The position numbers and the translations under genes were made by a program. This document shows positions 1-12,789 of a DNA stretch of 64,000 nt, piece by piece; position 1 is the first letter of the stretch; each line of letters begins with the position of its first letter. The notes under the pieces are model-generated. The model saw nothing but the letters and a program-made list of their open reading frames with translations, was not told the origin of the DNA and ran no database searches. Source of the DNA: Phylloscopus collybita (taxonomy: Eukaryota > Chordata > Aves > Passeriformes > Phylloscopidae); assembly GCA_027886175.1 (NCBI GenBank), contig JAJNNQ010000013.1, positions 2,728,001 through 2,792,000 on the forward strand, read 5' to 3'.

Positions 1-2443
1 TGGAGAAACTCAAATGCTACACACAGGTAGACAGCCTTCAAAAATAAAAAGAATCCTCTGTAACCTGCAGGGTAGAATAACTTCCCTAAGTTTGAGGGAA
101 TTTTTACTCATTTTTAGCATCGATTACCAGAGGGCAAAGGTTTTCATTGCCTAGTACAGGAACTTCTAGTTCTTCTAAAGCTTCATCTGTAAATTCACTC
201 TAAATTGGGATTAAAGTCCTCTACACTTTATCATTATCAGGCACACAACCTCTTAACAGTAATTATACAGTTAGATTCTCCCAACAGCTCAGACTTTCAC
301 TTCACTTGATCTTCAGGCGAAGAAAAAGATCTCAACGTCCCACTGTCCTTGTACACTCAGAAAGTGCTGATACAAGAGCAAGAAAGCTGCGTAAAAATAC
401 ATATTGTCAAGCAAAACAAAAAATTCCATCCAGAATTGACTACTTTTTAGAATTCATGATTAAGATCTGAGCTTCAGGCTCTAATGATCCACTTTGATAT
501 GAATACATGCTCAGCAAAATGTTCAAGGGAAGGAAATTGTTCTTCTTAACCAATTTCTATTCCAATTGTACATGAGATTTAATGGTAGAGGAAATATAAA
601 ATGAAGTTGATATAACTCAGAGTGAAAACATTTGGAGAAAAAAAATCTTCAGAGTGCATTGGGTCATTTTCTTAAGGTTTTTTTTTAAAGTATTACTAAC
701 ACCGTCATAATATTCTGTATACATTAACAGCTGAGGATGAATTAGCAATGAAGAACAGTTCACAATTGTTAAAGAAAGACAGATTTTACAAACATTCCCT
801 GGGCCACTCATGCCTTGGCAAACTCAAATATAAGACTTGGAGGGGGCCATACTCAGTCATCCATTGTCAACTGAGTCCATGCACTCAATACTTTGGTGCA
901 TGTAACACTGTGATCTGCAGTTAACACTTGTCATTCTTTGAATTTCAGCTACTGTGAATCATTACAATGGCCAAAACCACCACCTTTCGTCTGCTGAAAG
1001 CTTTTCTGTACCTGATTGAATTGTCCAAGCAACAGTACAGTACCTAATAATTACACATAGAAAATTCAAAGTCTGAGAACAACTCAATGTATTGAAGTCT
1101 CAAAATCTTTTACAAACATTGGAATAAATCCTCGTTTTGAGGGTTGTAAATATAAAAGATATTGATGAAAGAATTTCTAGAAAATTGTCTTAAACCAGTG
1201 GATGGACATCTAGGGAATAAACACCAAAGCACAGAAGAACAAAGGGAGATCAATGTCTTTCACTGCAGAGCAAAGGCTAAACTTCTTGACACCAGCAAAT
1301 CTACTCATGCACAGAAGAGCCTAAGCTCCATACACATTAATGTTTTACAAACACTTCATACTCAGAGTTGGTTTTCACCCTAAGATGACACATCTGTGGG
1401 ATGGCCAGAGTGGCACTCTTTTTCTTTGAGGGAGCTTCAGTAAATAAACACTGCCTCTTAACCAAAGTTACCCCTTTTATTTATGCTGAAGAACAACCAA
1501 AAAGCAATGGTTGTAGGTTGCCCCTCAGCAAAGAGATAGGAAATACCAGATAATTACCCATTATTTTCTTTTTTATGTCGTCAGTTTTGTTTATTTTTAG
1601 GTGTTAAGCAAAACTCTAATGTCTAATAAATACCACAGCTCCTTAAGAGAAAGACTGTCTTCCACGAAGAGTATGTATCAAGTAGATGAAAATCCAACAA
1701 AAGATTCATTTTTCCCCCTTCTTGAATGATTTCCTGACTTTACAAAGCTGCTGGAAATCTTTCAAAAGCTATTATAGGAAATAATTCTATATTAACACAG
1801 ATCTGCTCTTTTGGTTATCATCCAGGTTTTAGACTTTGCAACAGTATGCGCAGCCTGGATGTGAGAAAGTTAAAATCCAGCTCTTCTGGAAAGGTTTCCC
1901 AAAAAGTTATGTGCTTACATGAAATGAACAAGATGTTCTGACAGTGCACAATACACCATTTGATATGATATTCAGTCCACAGTACTATTTTTCTCATTTT
2001 TTCATCTTAAGTGCACTTCTTGACAGATAAAGCACCTGTAATTTTACAGAGCATGTAAAATCCTCCTCTTGATTTGGCTACATAAACGCAGTATCATGAT
2101 ATTGGGGATTTTTTTGTTTGTTTGCTTTGTTTCTACCAACAAAGCCTTAAAACTACTTTCACTGGATTCATTTCAATTCTATATTTAATCCTCTAAAGAA
2201 ATTCCATTTTCCCCTTCTAATACTTACAGTTTAAATAAAACAATGAAACAGCATCCTTTTCAGAAATGCACTGACTTGAAAACAGATACAAGCAACACAT
2301 CTCAAAGTATCAGAATAAATGGCAGGCATCTGTTATTAAAAATCACTTCCACACAAACAGCATCACTGTGTGTGAGAAGGATCCTCTAACAGCTCAAGAA
2401 AATGCAGTTTCCTTGGTCTGCGTTGGATAATGCTGAAGGCCCG
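1..2443. other. Unique AT-rich non-coding DNA
   Basis: No coding exon, RNA gene or recognisable transposon could be supported here on either strand. The sequence is AT-rich and CpG-poor, with only short T or A tracts, such as the one near 2108-2131. The short open frames present are of the size expected by chance and have no familiar domain. Confidence 0.6.
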
Positions 2444-3205
2444 TGTCCTGGGTTGTGGAGCCAGGGTTTGTATATTCTATTTTCATCTGTTTTAAAGCAG
2501 TTGGGGAGATGCTTTTCTTTATCTCTGGTAACTCAAGGGGGAAGAGGCCTGATGCCTTTGAGTAATAGGCCATTAGTACCTTCCCAGCCTGTACCTTCCC
2601 ACCCAGAGCGGTGCATCTGCATTTCTATCACCCTATTGTGAGATACACCTCATCCCCTGGCAGTGGGGGGGCAGGCAGTTTGTCTGGATAAACAGAGACT
2701 CACAGACAGGAGAGCTGCTGGTTTTTCACCCGATCTCCTGAGAGGAAGACCGGACCTCATCTCACCAACACCAGACCCCATCTCACCATTCCTGGACCCC
2801 CTCCTCATCATCACCAGACCCCCTCCTCACCACCCCTGGACCCGCTTTTCTACAAGATCATCTCTGCTCCTATAGAATCATGTCTACCACTTCAGAAGGA
2901 CTCACTTTTGGACAGCTTTCAACACCCTGAATCACAGGGTCAGGTTGTGGCTCTGACTCTGTCAGGGTTTTCCAAAATTGTTGTTTAATTGTTTATTTGC
3001 TTGTTTGGTTGGGTGGTTTTTGTTTCCTATTACATTTGTATTGTTAATATCCCTAGTAAAGAACTGTTATTCCTATCCCCAACATCTTTGCCTGAGAGCC
3101 CTTGATTGGAAAATTATAATTTGGCAGGGTGTGAGGGGTTTGCATTCTCCATTCTAGGGGAACCCCAGTTTCCCTGGCAGATACCTGTCTTTCCAAACCA
3201 AGACA
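2444..3205 (+). mobile_element. Solo LTR of an avian endogenous retrovirus (probably ERVL-type)
   Basis: The element starts TGTCCTGG and ends AAGACA, the TG...CA ends expected of an LTR. The flanking five bases are GCCCG on the left and GCCCA on the right, a target duplication with one mismatch. It is clearly related along its length to the LTR at 46583-47293: both share the GCAGTTGG and TTTATCTCT blocks, the TCTGACTCTGTCAGGGTTTT block, an AGTAAA poly(A)-like signal (here 3055-3060) and the CAGATACCTGTCTTTCC end block. No internal retroviral sequence follows on either side, so this is a solo LTR left by recombination. A 5-bp duplication favours the ERVL class, but the family name is inferred. 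Compared with its relative it carries extra tandem repetition at 2749-2840 and more divergence, suggesting it is older or of another subfamily. Confidence 0.85.
2749..2840 (+). repeat. Degenerate minisatellite inside the solo LTR
   Basis: Several imperfect units built around CACCAGACCCC and CTCACCA or CTCATCA follow one another. The related LTR at 46583-47293 has only about two such units (CACTGGACCCTTC type) at the equivalent place, so the array has expanded here or contracted there. Confidence 0.6.
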
Positions 3206-3444
3206 GCCCATTAGGCAGTTGCCCTCAAGCAGTCTCTGCTGTCAGTCTGCTATTCCCCCTTTGTCACTAAAGGCCGGCACTTGGCCAAATCCATGCACCA
3301 TGCCCTGTTTTAGAGTCAAAGTGCACAGATGAACTGTGTGTTTGAGAGCATTGACTCTGCCTCCATCTCACCTCTCATTACATCCTGTGCACAATCCTTA
3401 CCTCAGTCAGCAGCAGTACTCTTTTAGAGGGCTTGGAGCAGCGT

Positions 3445-3797
3445 AGAATCGCTGAATCATGGAATCATTAAGATTGGAAAAGACCTCTGAAATCTCTCGG
3501 TCCAACCACTAACTCAGCACTGCCAGGGCCACCACAAAACCACGTCCCTAACTGCCACACCTGCATGTCTTTTAAATACCTCCAGGAGCGATGGTCTCCC
3601 CAGGCAGCCTGTTCTAATGCATAACTACACAATTTGCTAAGAAATTTTTCCAATCTAGACCTCCCCTGGTACAACCTGATAGCATTTCCTTGCCTTTGAA
3701 TTGTTATTTGGGAGAAGAGATCAACTCCCAAATCACTCCACCCTCCGAGAGAGCAGAAAGGTCTCCTCTCAGGCTCCTTTTCTCCAGGCTAAACGAG
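3445..3797 (-). mobile_element. CR1 LINE, 5'-truncated 3' end
   Basis: Read on the - strand, this ends in the CR1 3' tail (ATTCCATGATTCAGCGATTCT at low plus coordinates), preceded by the GGTTGGACC-type block. Its distal end matches the conserved AGCCTGGAGAAAAGGAG segment of CR1. The frame over 3468-3731 preserves the C-terminal end of the ORF2 reverse-transcriptase protein in degraded form, with residues resembling GVDLFSQ, RLYQGRSRLEKF and GDHRSW. It is truncated at its 5' end, as most avian CR1 copies are, and cannot be active. Confidence 0.9.
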
Positions 3798-4004
3798 TAC
3801 CTGACATTACAGTGCATGACTGACCACTGGATGACTGGACATGTGCATTTCAGCCCAGCAGAGGAAGCCACAAGAGAAATTAGCTCACCCACAAGCTTAA
3901 CATTAACTTCAAGTTAACATTAAGTTCAGTCACTCATTCGCTGTGACCCTATATAAACATATAAGCAACGCCTTCCCACAGTCCCCGGGCTGCCACAATC
4001 TTGC

Positions 4005-4224
4005 ATAAGACTGGATTTTAGGAAAAGCCTTTTACTGAAAAGGTGGTCAGTCATTGGAACAGGCAGCCCATGATGTGGTGGAGTCACCATTCCTGGAAGT
4101 GCTCAAAAAATGTGTGCATATGGCATTAAAGTACATGGTTTAGTGCTGAACATGGAGGTGCTGTGTTAACAGGCAGACTTGATGACCTCAAAGGTCTTTT
4201 CCAACCTTAACAATGCTGTGATTC
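4005..4224 (+). mobile_element. CR1 LINE, 5'-truncated 3' end
   Basis: The segment begins with ACTGGATTTTAGGAAAAGCC and runs through the CR1 landmarks GGTGGTCAG, GGTGGAGTCACCATTCCTGG, ACATGGTTTAGTG and GATGACCTCAAAGGTC. It ends at the CR1 tail AATGCTGTGATTC. It lies about 200 bp from the CR1 on the opposite strand at 3445-3797. The two are independent truncated insertions, not a hairpin of one element, because they cover partly different stretches and differ in sequence. Confidence 0.9.
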
Positions 4225-7200
4225 ACACTGCTGTTTTGGGCCACAGGCATAAAATCAGGCAGGAACTGTCCCAGGTGACTCAGAAGCAGCTGATCACATC
4301 TGTTCTGGCTCATACCCAGGATTGTGAACCACTTATTTCTAGCAGAACTCAAAATAGTCTATATTTAAATCAAAATCCATTTATCTCATACTGAACAGCC
4401 ACACTAGAGATGTTAATTTATCTGTCTGAAGACACCTACTTGAGAAGGGAGCTACACTGCTCTCCCCAAATATCTCTCATTGTTTACAAGCAGAAAGCAA
4501 AGATTAGCAAATGCTATCAGAAAGCAGGGAGCATTTGGGAAAACCCCCAACATGTCTATGATATAGACAACTAGTGTTTTCAATGCATTCTTTTGAAAAT
4601 ACTAGCATCCCAAACAAAATTGGCCCTTAAAATACATTTTTAGAAGTCTTACAGAGGTATGTTTTAGGTTCTAGAAAGTGCCATTGGCATACTGCATACT
4701 GTGCATGGCATTTCCATTCTTAGCAGAGGAGTTAAAATTAAGTGAATTTTTCATAGTCAGAATATTAGCAAGTTTCAATATAATCAATTTCTTCTCGTGA
4801 TATTTCTACTAAATAGTCACAGAGGGTTTTCATTTCCTCAGGAAAGGCTGTTTCTTTATGTAATGTACATTCTGTTCCCAGTTTTGATTTTGAGTCCTTC
4901 TGTCTTCTGTACTATTCAGTTTATCCTTTTTAAATGTATTTTGTCCATTTTATTTTCAAATATGGAGTAAGAAATAATGATAACTTCCAAGTGTTCATGA
5001 AGAATGCTGTTGATGGAGCACTTTGAGTTTAGGTTTCATATGGTGGTACTTGAGAACTGGCAAATTCAGAACTAATTTTATTTCAAAAGCATACCCAGTA
5101 ATGCCACTACTTCTTTTCACCGTAGCCAAGAATAACTCTTGAGTTATTTGAAAACAGTAGCAAATAATTGCTTTTATATACTCTTACATACATATATAAT
5201 GCCTACAATTTTAAAGACCCAAAAGACTTGCAGGCTTAACTCCAAGCTCTGAGGGAAGTGTTATAAAATTCAGAGGTATCTGGCATGAAAAATTGCACAA
5301 AACTCAAATACTTGCACAATGGAGGCTTAAACGATCTCTCTGAAATACACTGAACACTGTTCATTGTGTAGTATACATTAAGCATGAATTATAAGTCACA
5401 ACTTAAAAATCATGACTTAAAACTTAAAAGAAAGGAAAGTGATGCATAATGCTCAGCAACCTTCAAAGGAAACAAGACTGGGGGAGTAAGACCTGTATAC
5501 CAAATAACAAAGGCTCAACCGTGTCAGGTCTTGCTTCATACTGAACCAGTTTCAGCATAAATGAGAAAGGCTCAATGTGGAGGAGTAACTGCAACAAGAT
5601 TATCCTGCACAGCCATTTCCATGTCTTATCTGCAATGTTATGAGTACTTACAGAATTCTGACAACAACCAAAAAATGCAAAAAATACGACAGAAGAAGAG
5701 CAAGAGAGCTTACACTCAAATAGAGGGAATATCCAACATATTTTATTGCTGACTTCTAAACGGGAACGATGCTGACCCCTTCCCTGAATCTGGAGGTGAT
5801 TGTTACCAAACTTTCAGTGTTTGGGGAAGAAAAAAATAAAAAATGAAGCTTTAGTTAAATGGCTTCTGCCCCATCAAAGCCAAAGCATGGGCCATGTATG
5901 ACAGTAAGGTGGCAACTGGTGGAGCTGCCAGGTAACCCCTCGCAAGAGAACCCTGATCCTACATGGTGCTTCTGGCACAAGGGGCTTTTCACCCTGGGCA
6001 TCTCCTGGGTGTCACATCCCTACCTTTACAAGCACCATCCAGAAAGCTTGCTGGTTTAACATCAACTTTCAACAATTACAACTGACCCTAACTGAACAAC
6101 AAATGTGAAGGAACAGTGGTTGTACCGATGTTTCAAAGCTGATGATGAAAATGAACAGCTTTTGTATCATATTTAAGCCTGATCACTATAACCAATATGT
6201 ATGTACTGAAATAGAGTTTTTGTTTTAGCACTATATAATGTCTGAACAGAGGGAGGATATTGATTAAAGTAGGAGAGGTAATTTGTCTAAAAATATTTTG
6301 GAAAGTGAGAAGGGGCAGAAACAATGTCCAGGACTTCTGAGGATTCAGAATGGAGTGTAACTGGATCATTATGCATCAAAATAAGGTCTCAAAGGATTAG
6401 TCCCAAACTCTATTCTGGGTTGTACAGGAGTATATATACTGTCATGAATACTTCTCCAGGCAGAAATCATTACAAGATTTTGCCTTTAAGACTTTAATCT
6501 ATTTTAAAGAGGAAAAAAAACCCCGAAACAACAAAAAAACACCACAAACAAAAAGCTAAACACCCCCATATTTGCATTTCTATATAATTTCTTTTGAAAA
6601 AGTCTTGTTTAGTAGGAACACATGCAACAAACTATTTCTGTAACTTTTAGAGAAAAAAATGGTAAGGTAAATGCTATAATATCATTTCATAAAGGTGTTA
6701 CTGATGAGCACAGAAATTATGTCGATAGTTTACCATAGTCATAAAAAGAGCACAAAATTTTTCTGTCTCTTTTTCTAGAAATATTGTGTTTCCAGATTAT
6801 TTCTTAAACAAGGAACAAGCATACAGGTTTTGCTTACTGTATCTCAAGTCTGCTTCATTTAGGAGACCAGATAGGAAATTTCTTGTTTAATAGGAGAATC
6901 AGTTCCTTCAATAACACTTGTTGACAAAAACAAAGATGCTGAGTGCTACTAAAGAAATGAAAAAAATGCTCACAGAAGGGGTGAGTTTTAAAAAAGATGT
7001 GTGTCTAGACATGTCTGCTAACACCAGCTATTCTAAATGTACTGAAGAAGAAATTCCATTTTTAAGTATATCAAGCCCAGATATGGTGGCGGCTTTGTAG
7101 CATGGGCTGAGGCCCAAATGTGAGCCTTCAAACACACCTTTAAATGCTTAAATTCTTGTCTAAAAGAGAGATTCTGCCTATATGTATTTTAAAATTTCCC

Positions 7201-9846
7201 TTGATATGCAGACAGAATTGATTTGGGTTGTTACAGGCACATATTTTTGTTTGAGGACTTTTGTTACTTCCCTTTTTTTTTAAAAGAGCCCAAACCAAAA
7301 CACCAATAGCACTATAAAGCTATCTGATGATTACCTACACATGAGTCAAAGTTTTTCCACATAATTATTATCAGGACCACATTCATAAGCTCACTCAAAG
7401 CTGAAGGGACAACAGTAACTCCCCATATCTTTTCAAACAGAAATATTTCCACATTCAGTACACTTAATAAAGGAGGACTTAATGTCCAGAAATGCTAAAG
7501 AGTCTCATAGATACTGATGGCCCAATTGCAATTTCAGCATACACAGAAGTCCAATTTAGTTTTTAGAAATGTCCCAGCCTTGGTGGCTGGCAATAATTTG
7601 GACCAAGTGTTCAAAACCAGGAGTGAGGTACCTGAAGAGACGGGGTGAACCCCCAGTACTACCCCAGCTGCATCCCATCCACTCAGCTACAGCAGAGGCT
7701 GGGGTGAGGAGGAATTAGTTTCCACACCTGCTCAGAAAAAAATTTTCCTTTAAATGACTGGGAGACTTTTCTTAAGAAAGACTTCAAGAAAAGCCCTCAG
7801 GTTTCTGCACTTGATCTCCACAATGCCCACAGAATTAGTGACAATTTACATGAGCTTAAAGTATTAACAACATGGAATTACACACGGTGTAATTCAGTGA
7901 CCACACAGTATGATTTAATAAATCTAATATTTAACAAACAGAATTCTGTTTTATAGGAACTGGACCAATGGTAGGGGATGGCTATAAATATTCCATATGC
8001 TTTTAGATCCCTGGGAGCTCATATAGATGATGGGGTACTGACCACATTTTGCAGGGGGAATATAGCAATTTCTGTACTTACACAGCTGTCAGATCCACAA
8101 AGCAAGCAAATCAGAGATAGATCCTTCTCAAATTCTTTACTGGTGACATTAATGACTTAAAGAAAAATTGTATTGCTGAAATAATGTAATAAATTGTAAC
8201 TACAATTTACATATTACAATTTATTTGACAAAGGAAGTGATATCACCAGAAATACCACAGGGAATTTATTGCTATGTGGCAGGTTTTCTGAAAAGTGAAT
8301 TTCACATCTCAAGGTTTTTAAACTTAAGTTTCAACTTTCAAACCTTTTTCCACAACCCAGGCATTATTGTTTTTTCAGTTGTAAAGGAGATGTCACATGC
8401 AACAGGACCAAAAAAGCAAAAATCAATGCTAACTAAGGTTATTTCAGTCTTTAGGTCTTATTTTCCAGGAGGAACAAACAGCCTCACTCTAAACACAATG
8501 TTGTTATGTCAACAGATCTGCAATTGAAATTAAAGCACTGGAAATGCATTCTACATATGGCAAATACTAAAGCTATTATTCAGGAGAAAAACCTTACTCC
8601 ATGAAATTTAATGTGTCTATTCATGTCCTAACTAGTAATGTAAAGTACTAATTTATAAATGTAGAACAATTTTTTGTGCCATAACTTGACTTGATAAACT
8701 TGCAGGCAGAAAATTAAATTAGCTTGTGCCAGTAAGAGTCAGACCATGTTATAACAGTGTTAGTAATGAGCAGTATTAGCAGCCTGGTGTTAGCATTGTT
8801 AGTATTAAGCCCTTGACAGACTAACAAGATGAAATATCTCATATTAAGTCAATAGAGCTAAAAAGGCACAAAATCTTCTAAATGAAGAAACTATACATGC
8901 AACACAACATACTAGATTATTATTATAAATTTATTGTAACTGATCAGATTATTGTATTGATCAGAAAAGCTATCCTTGGGACTTGACCTCTCTACTGTCA
9001 CTGCTGCAAGTCTACAAACATGTCCTGCAGCTTGACTTGTCACTGCTCCAGTCACAAACTCTCATACTGGCTGAGCTTTGTCTTCAATGAGAGAAGGAGG
9101 ATGAGACAACCCATCACAATCAGGGCTGCAGTGGGAGGTGAACTTCCACTGTGGAAGTTGTGGCACACAGCCATGCTTATTTTAACAGAGCTCCAGGCTA
9201 TGGAAGTATCTGCAGGGTCAGATGACCTCTCTGCAGGGTCAACACCTGAGCTGCTGGCCTTTGTCAGCTCCCTGGAAAGGAAACAGGGTTGTGCTGTGAA
9301 GAAGGAAAACAAGCATTGTAAAAACTTCAGGACAAAGCTCTTTTCTCAGAGGTAACTATTAAACCAGACAGATCCCAAATGACACTATTTTAAGCAAGTG
9401 TTTGTGATAGATTAGAGAAGTTCAGCAGTCTCTTTCTAATATTTGCAAAAGCTGCATACATTATGATGAAATGGAACCTTGTACCACAGGGATTTCTAGT
9501 CTTTCAGAAGTTGTTTCTTAAACATTTGTTCAACCCCAGCTTTGGTCCATTCCCACAGAATAAGCCCAAGTGCCAGGCACCTAGGAGATTCCTGAGCTCA
9601 GTCTCCTGCAGTGGGGAAGTGTCCCATGTATACTTCAGGCATCCTCAGCTTTCATTTTTTTGATGGTTCTCAAAAATACCCAGTAAGGAAAATTCCTCAA
9701 CACACTTGTGTGTCTTGTTTCACTACTCTGGCAGGCAAGTTTTCTAATATTCAACCTCAATCCTTTTGCAATAAGTTATGCTGGATGAGTGATGGCACCC
9801 TGAAAAAGCAAGTGTTTGCCAGCACAGAAACTACTGAAGTATCTAC
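4225..9846. other. Unique non-coding DNA
   Basis: No supported gene. Two slightly GC-richer stretches (about 5855-6060 and 7570-7720) may be old, unrecognised repeat or single-copy DNA. A/C-rich simple sequence occurs at about 6510-6560. A perfect 9-bp-arm palindrome centred on one base lies at 9141-9159 (AACTTCCAC-T-GTGGAAGTT). Open frames at 8225-8527 and 9020-9355 have no familiar domain and no splice context I would trust. Confidence 0.55.
8188..8225. repeat. Inverted repeat, 12-bp perfect arms
   Basis: AATAAATTGTAA at 8188-8199 is the exact reverse complement of TTACAATTTATT at 8214-8225. The 14-base spacer itself starts with ACAATTT, which can pair with part of the left arm, so alternative foldbacks exist. 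This may be chance in AT-rich DNA. Confidence 0.8.
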
Positions 9847-10170
9847 AGCAAGGCAGTCATTATTCTGTGGATACCATGCAAAAGGCCAGAGACACAGCAA
9901 GATCTTCACAGAAAAGAGGACTGCAAAAAGTTTTTATGATTCTCAGGCCCCAGCAAGACAGAAACTGCTTTGCACTGCACAGGACCCTGTGGATATCCCA
10001 GTCACATGCTAGCTACAGAAAAGTCATGGTATCTGAAGGCAAAAAGGAAAATGAAAATCACTTACTGCCTTAAGCTACTAAATCTCAAAGTTGCCTTGCT
10101 GATTCTATTTCCAGATCCTCATCCTGATAGCAACTATTTGTTTCCATCTAAGCTTTGAAACACACTTAAC
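9847..10170 (+). repeat. 324-bp direct repeat, copy 1 (probable donor)
   Basis: This segment recurs at 12790-13113 in the same orientation at a constant offset of 2943 bp with no insertions or deletions. I count four differences in 324 positions, all transitions, or 98.8% identity. I recognise no transposon in it: there are no terminal repeats, poly-A tail or target duplication. Copy 1 sits in otherwise unique DNA, while copy 2 interrupts an LTR, so copy 1 is the likely source. An open frame (9611-10012) runs across its left border, but the protein is unfamiliar. Confidence 0.9.
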
Positions 10171-12423
10171 AAAGCACCCTTGTACTTAAAATTTCTACAT
10201 TACAATTCCATATAACCACATTCAGGATCTGTGGGGCATAACCTACATAGGTCAGAGAAGATGACCTTCAAAACATGGTTTTATAATGGTTGGACCCTCA
10301 GCAAGCTCAAGCCTGTGATATATACATTACACAGATTCAAAGTACTTCACAATGGCAGTGAAATCTTACCTACAATTAGAGAAGTGGTTTTGCTTTTTCA
10401 TTTTTTTCTTTATTTGTTTCTCAATAAAGAAACTGTTTGCTTGTATCCTCCACAGGGCAGGGGAGCCCACTGCAGGAGTGGCTATGACTTAGAGAACCTC
10501 CTACAGCACCTATGTAATAACTGAGACAGCCAGAGAAGATTGCATAGCAGTTTCCTTAACCCAAGCAGGAAGAATCCTTTCAGTTTGACTGATTTTGGTC
10601 CAAAGTAAAAGGCACAGAATTCTCAATACTTTGCTCAAAAAATGCTCTTGAAAGCCAGAGGAAGCTTCAAAGGCAGGGAGAATGGCAATGATATATTACT
10701 AGTTTATTTATGCAGACTTTTTTCCTTATACTTTCAGGTAATGATAACGTTATTCTTCAACTAATTAAAATAAAGACTTTAAAATTTGGAAATTACTTCT
10801 CCCTTCCAACAGGACTGAAGTAGTGAGACACAAAGTAGCTGTACCTTCATGTAGATAAACCCACTGATGAGACCGTAATGGTTCTAATAAACAAAAGAGG
10901 ATTTGACCCCAAGCAGTATGACATATTAAAACAAGGCAATCAAACCTTTGGATTTAATTTATTACAACTCTACCAATGAACTGAATAAAACAAGTGAGAG
11001 ATATTAGTGTCATGCCTCGAAAAGACTGTTCTCTGACGCAGCTGTCACCAAAAAATAACATCTGACACAATTTTTCCATTTTTGGCCCAATACACAACCC
11101 ATAACACACTTTTGTACCAGTGTTTCAACATGTCACCGCTCTTTATCTATTAGTAAGGACTATGTTATGACAATCTTCTCATCCCCTACCAACAGCCTCA
11201 TCTTGCCCATTTCCTAAGTGGGCAGATCTTGTAATCAATTGCAAGAGACAAAACTCAGCAGCAGAACAACTCCTTGCCTCTTTCCACTGTCTTTCTTGCA
11301 AACGTGGGAGGAATTTTCCTTATTCTGATATCCCCCCCAAGCACACAACAAAAGCTTAATTAAGAACATCTCTGACTCACAAGCAGTGCTATTAAGGCAA
11401 CTCTCACATCTATGTCTTTCAACATTACATATATTACAATACAAATTTCCACTCAGAAAACAGTAATAAATATCTTATGTAAATCCTGAAGTACTCAATA
11501 TTATTTATTATCAGCATATTACTTTCACAGCCCAGTTCAACAAAGCATTTCTGGATGTGGCTATAAGAAAGAGCATATTCACTCTGCCATGGATTATAAT
11601 GGAAATTTTCCAATATTGAAAGCACTATTTACCTGCACTTCATGATGTTAATCCTATGCATCTAATGCATGGTAAAAATGGATACGTGCTAAACAGTAAG
11701 TTCTTTTTCCTTGCCAGGCTTATGGACACAGCATCATGAGGGAATTGCAGATGATAAATCTACATGTTGTCAGCAGAACCTGAATGTATTATATAGGGTT
11801 TTACTAGGGAGGTGATTGACACATGGACAGGAACAAGGAGGTGATCCCTTGCTCCTGTCATGTGTCCCTTCATAACCTATTATTGGCAGAAGAAGCATTT
11901 CTCAGTGACAAGATTAAATAAGAGAAGCTTTAATGTCTTTCTCATTTGCTCTGGGTTCCAATATACAGAATATTTTATTGTTCAAACACTATACAACAAT
12001 AAAAAATAGAGCAATGAGGGGAGATCAGTGTTAACTCTAACTCATTCTAGAAGGAATTCGAGTCCTACCATGCAGTCCCTACCAGGTCCATCATGTCCTC
12101 TGATTTGTAATATCAGATTGCTACCTATAAATATAATGCTAATTTTTTTGCAGGTCTTTGTGCAAAAGAACACTAAAGGGATCTCTCTCAAGGTTCTTAG
12201 GATTCCTGGCAAAATTTTGCAGCACTTGAGGTTTTGTACAGTGTGCTTGCTGAAATACACATCACATGAGAACCCTGGCTCTTGTTAAATTAAGCAACAC
12301 ATATCTAGCCCTCAGGTTACGGAGGAACTGTTGAAAAATGTGACGCAAATGCACACCCCAACCCAAATATATTACAGAAAATTGTGCTTGTCTCTCTGTG
12401 CTGGATACATGAATACAAATCAC
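10171..12423. other. Unique non-coding DNA
   Basis: No supported gene or transposon. The block contains the hairpin-forming stretch at 11791-11885, listed separately. The rest is AT-rich single-copy-looking sequence with short open frames only. Confidence 0.55.
11791..11885. repeat. Long imperfect hairpin
   Basis: Arms at 11818-11838 and 11847-11866 pair almost completely, with one mismatch and one bulged base, around an 8-base loop (AGGTGATC). After an internal loop, pairing resumes between ATAGGGTT (11793-11800) and AACCTAT (11874-11880). The left arm is immediately preceded by GGGAGGTGATT, and GGAGGTGATC occurs again at the loop. The overall form resembles a small-RNA precursor or a foldback element, but the mature sequence is not one I recognise. 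Confidence 0.7.
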
Positions 12424-12789
12424 TGTGGGGTTCACACGCAAGGTTTTGGTGGTGGTGGAGGTAAGCTACAGGGGCAGCTTCTGTGAGAACCTGCTAGAAG
12501 CTTCCCCTATACCCACAAATGCCAGCTTGGGTGCATGACGGACCTATGTCAACTCAGGGTGAGCCCATCAGCAACAGGGGTAGTGCCTCTGGCTTTAAGT
12601 ATTTAAGAATCACAGAAAAAACCCCACTGTGCAACAGCAGACAGAGAAAGAAGTAAGAATATGTGGGAGGAGCAACACTGCAGACAGCACGTTCTGTGAA
12701 GAAGGAAGGGGAGAAGGTGCTTTAGGTGTCGCAGCAAAGGTGAAGACCATGGTGAGACAGCCTATTTCCTGTAGCCCATGGAGGTTCAT

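Noticed and set aside
2660..2875. Proline-rich open frame with repeats
   Set aside because: It is produced by the minisatellite inside the solo LTR.
9611..10012. Frames shared between the 324-bp repeat copies, possible duplicated exon
   Set aside because: The shared frames have no familiar protein and no matching splice borders, and the four substitutions give too little signal to test coding constraint.
12600..12620. AAGAATCACAGAAAA, resembling a CR1 tail
   Set aside because: No CR1 3' region adjoins it. It lies inside the ERVL-type LTR at a place where that family has a similar A-rich stretch.
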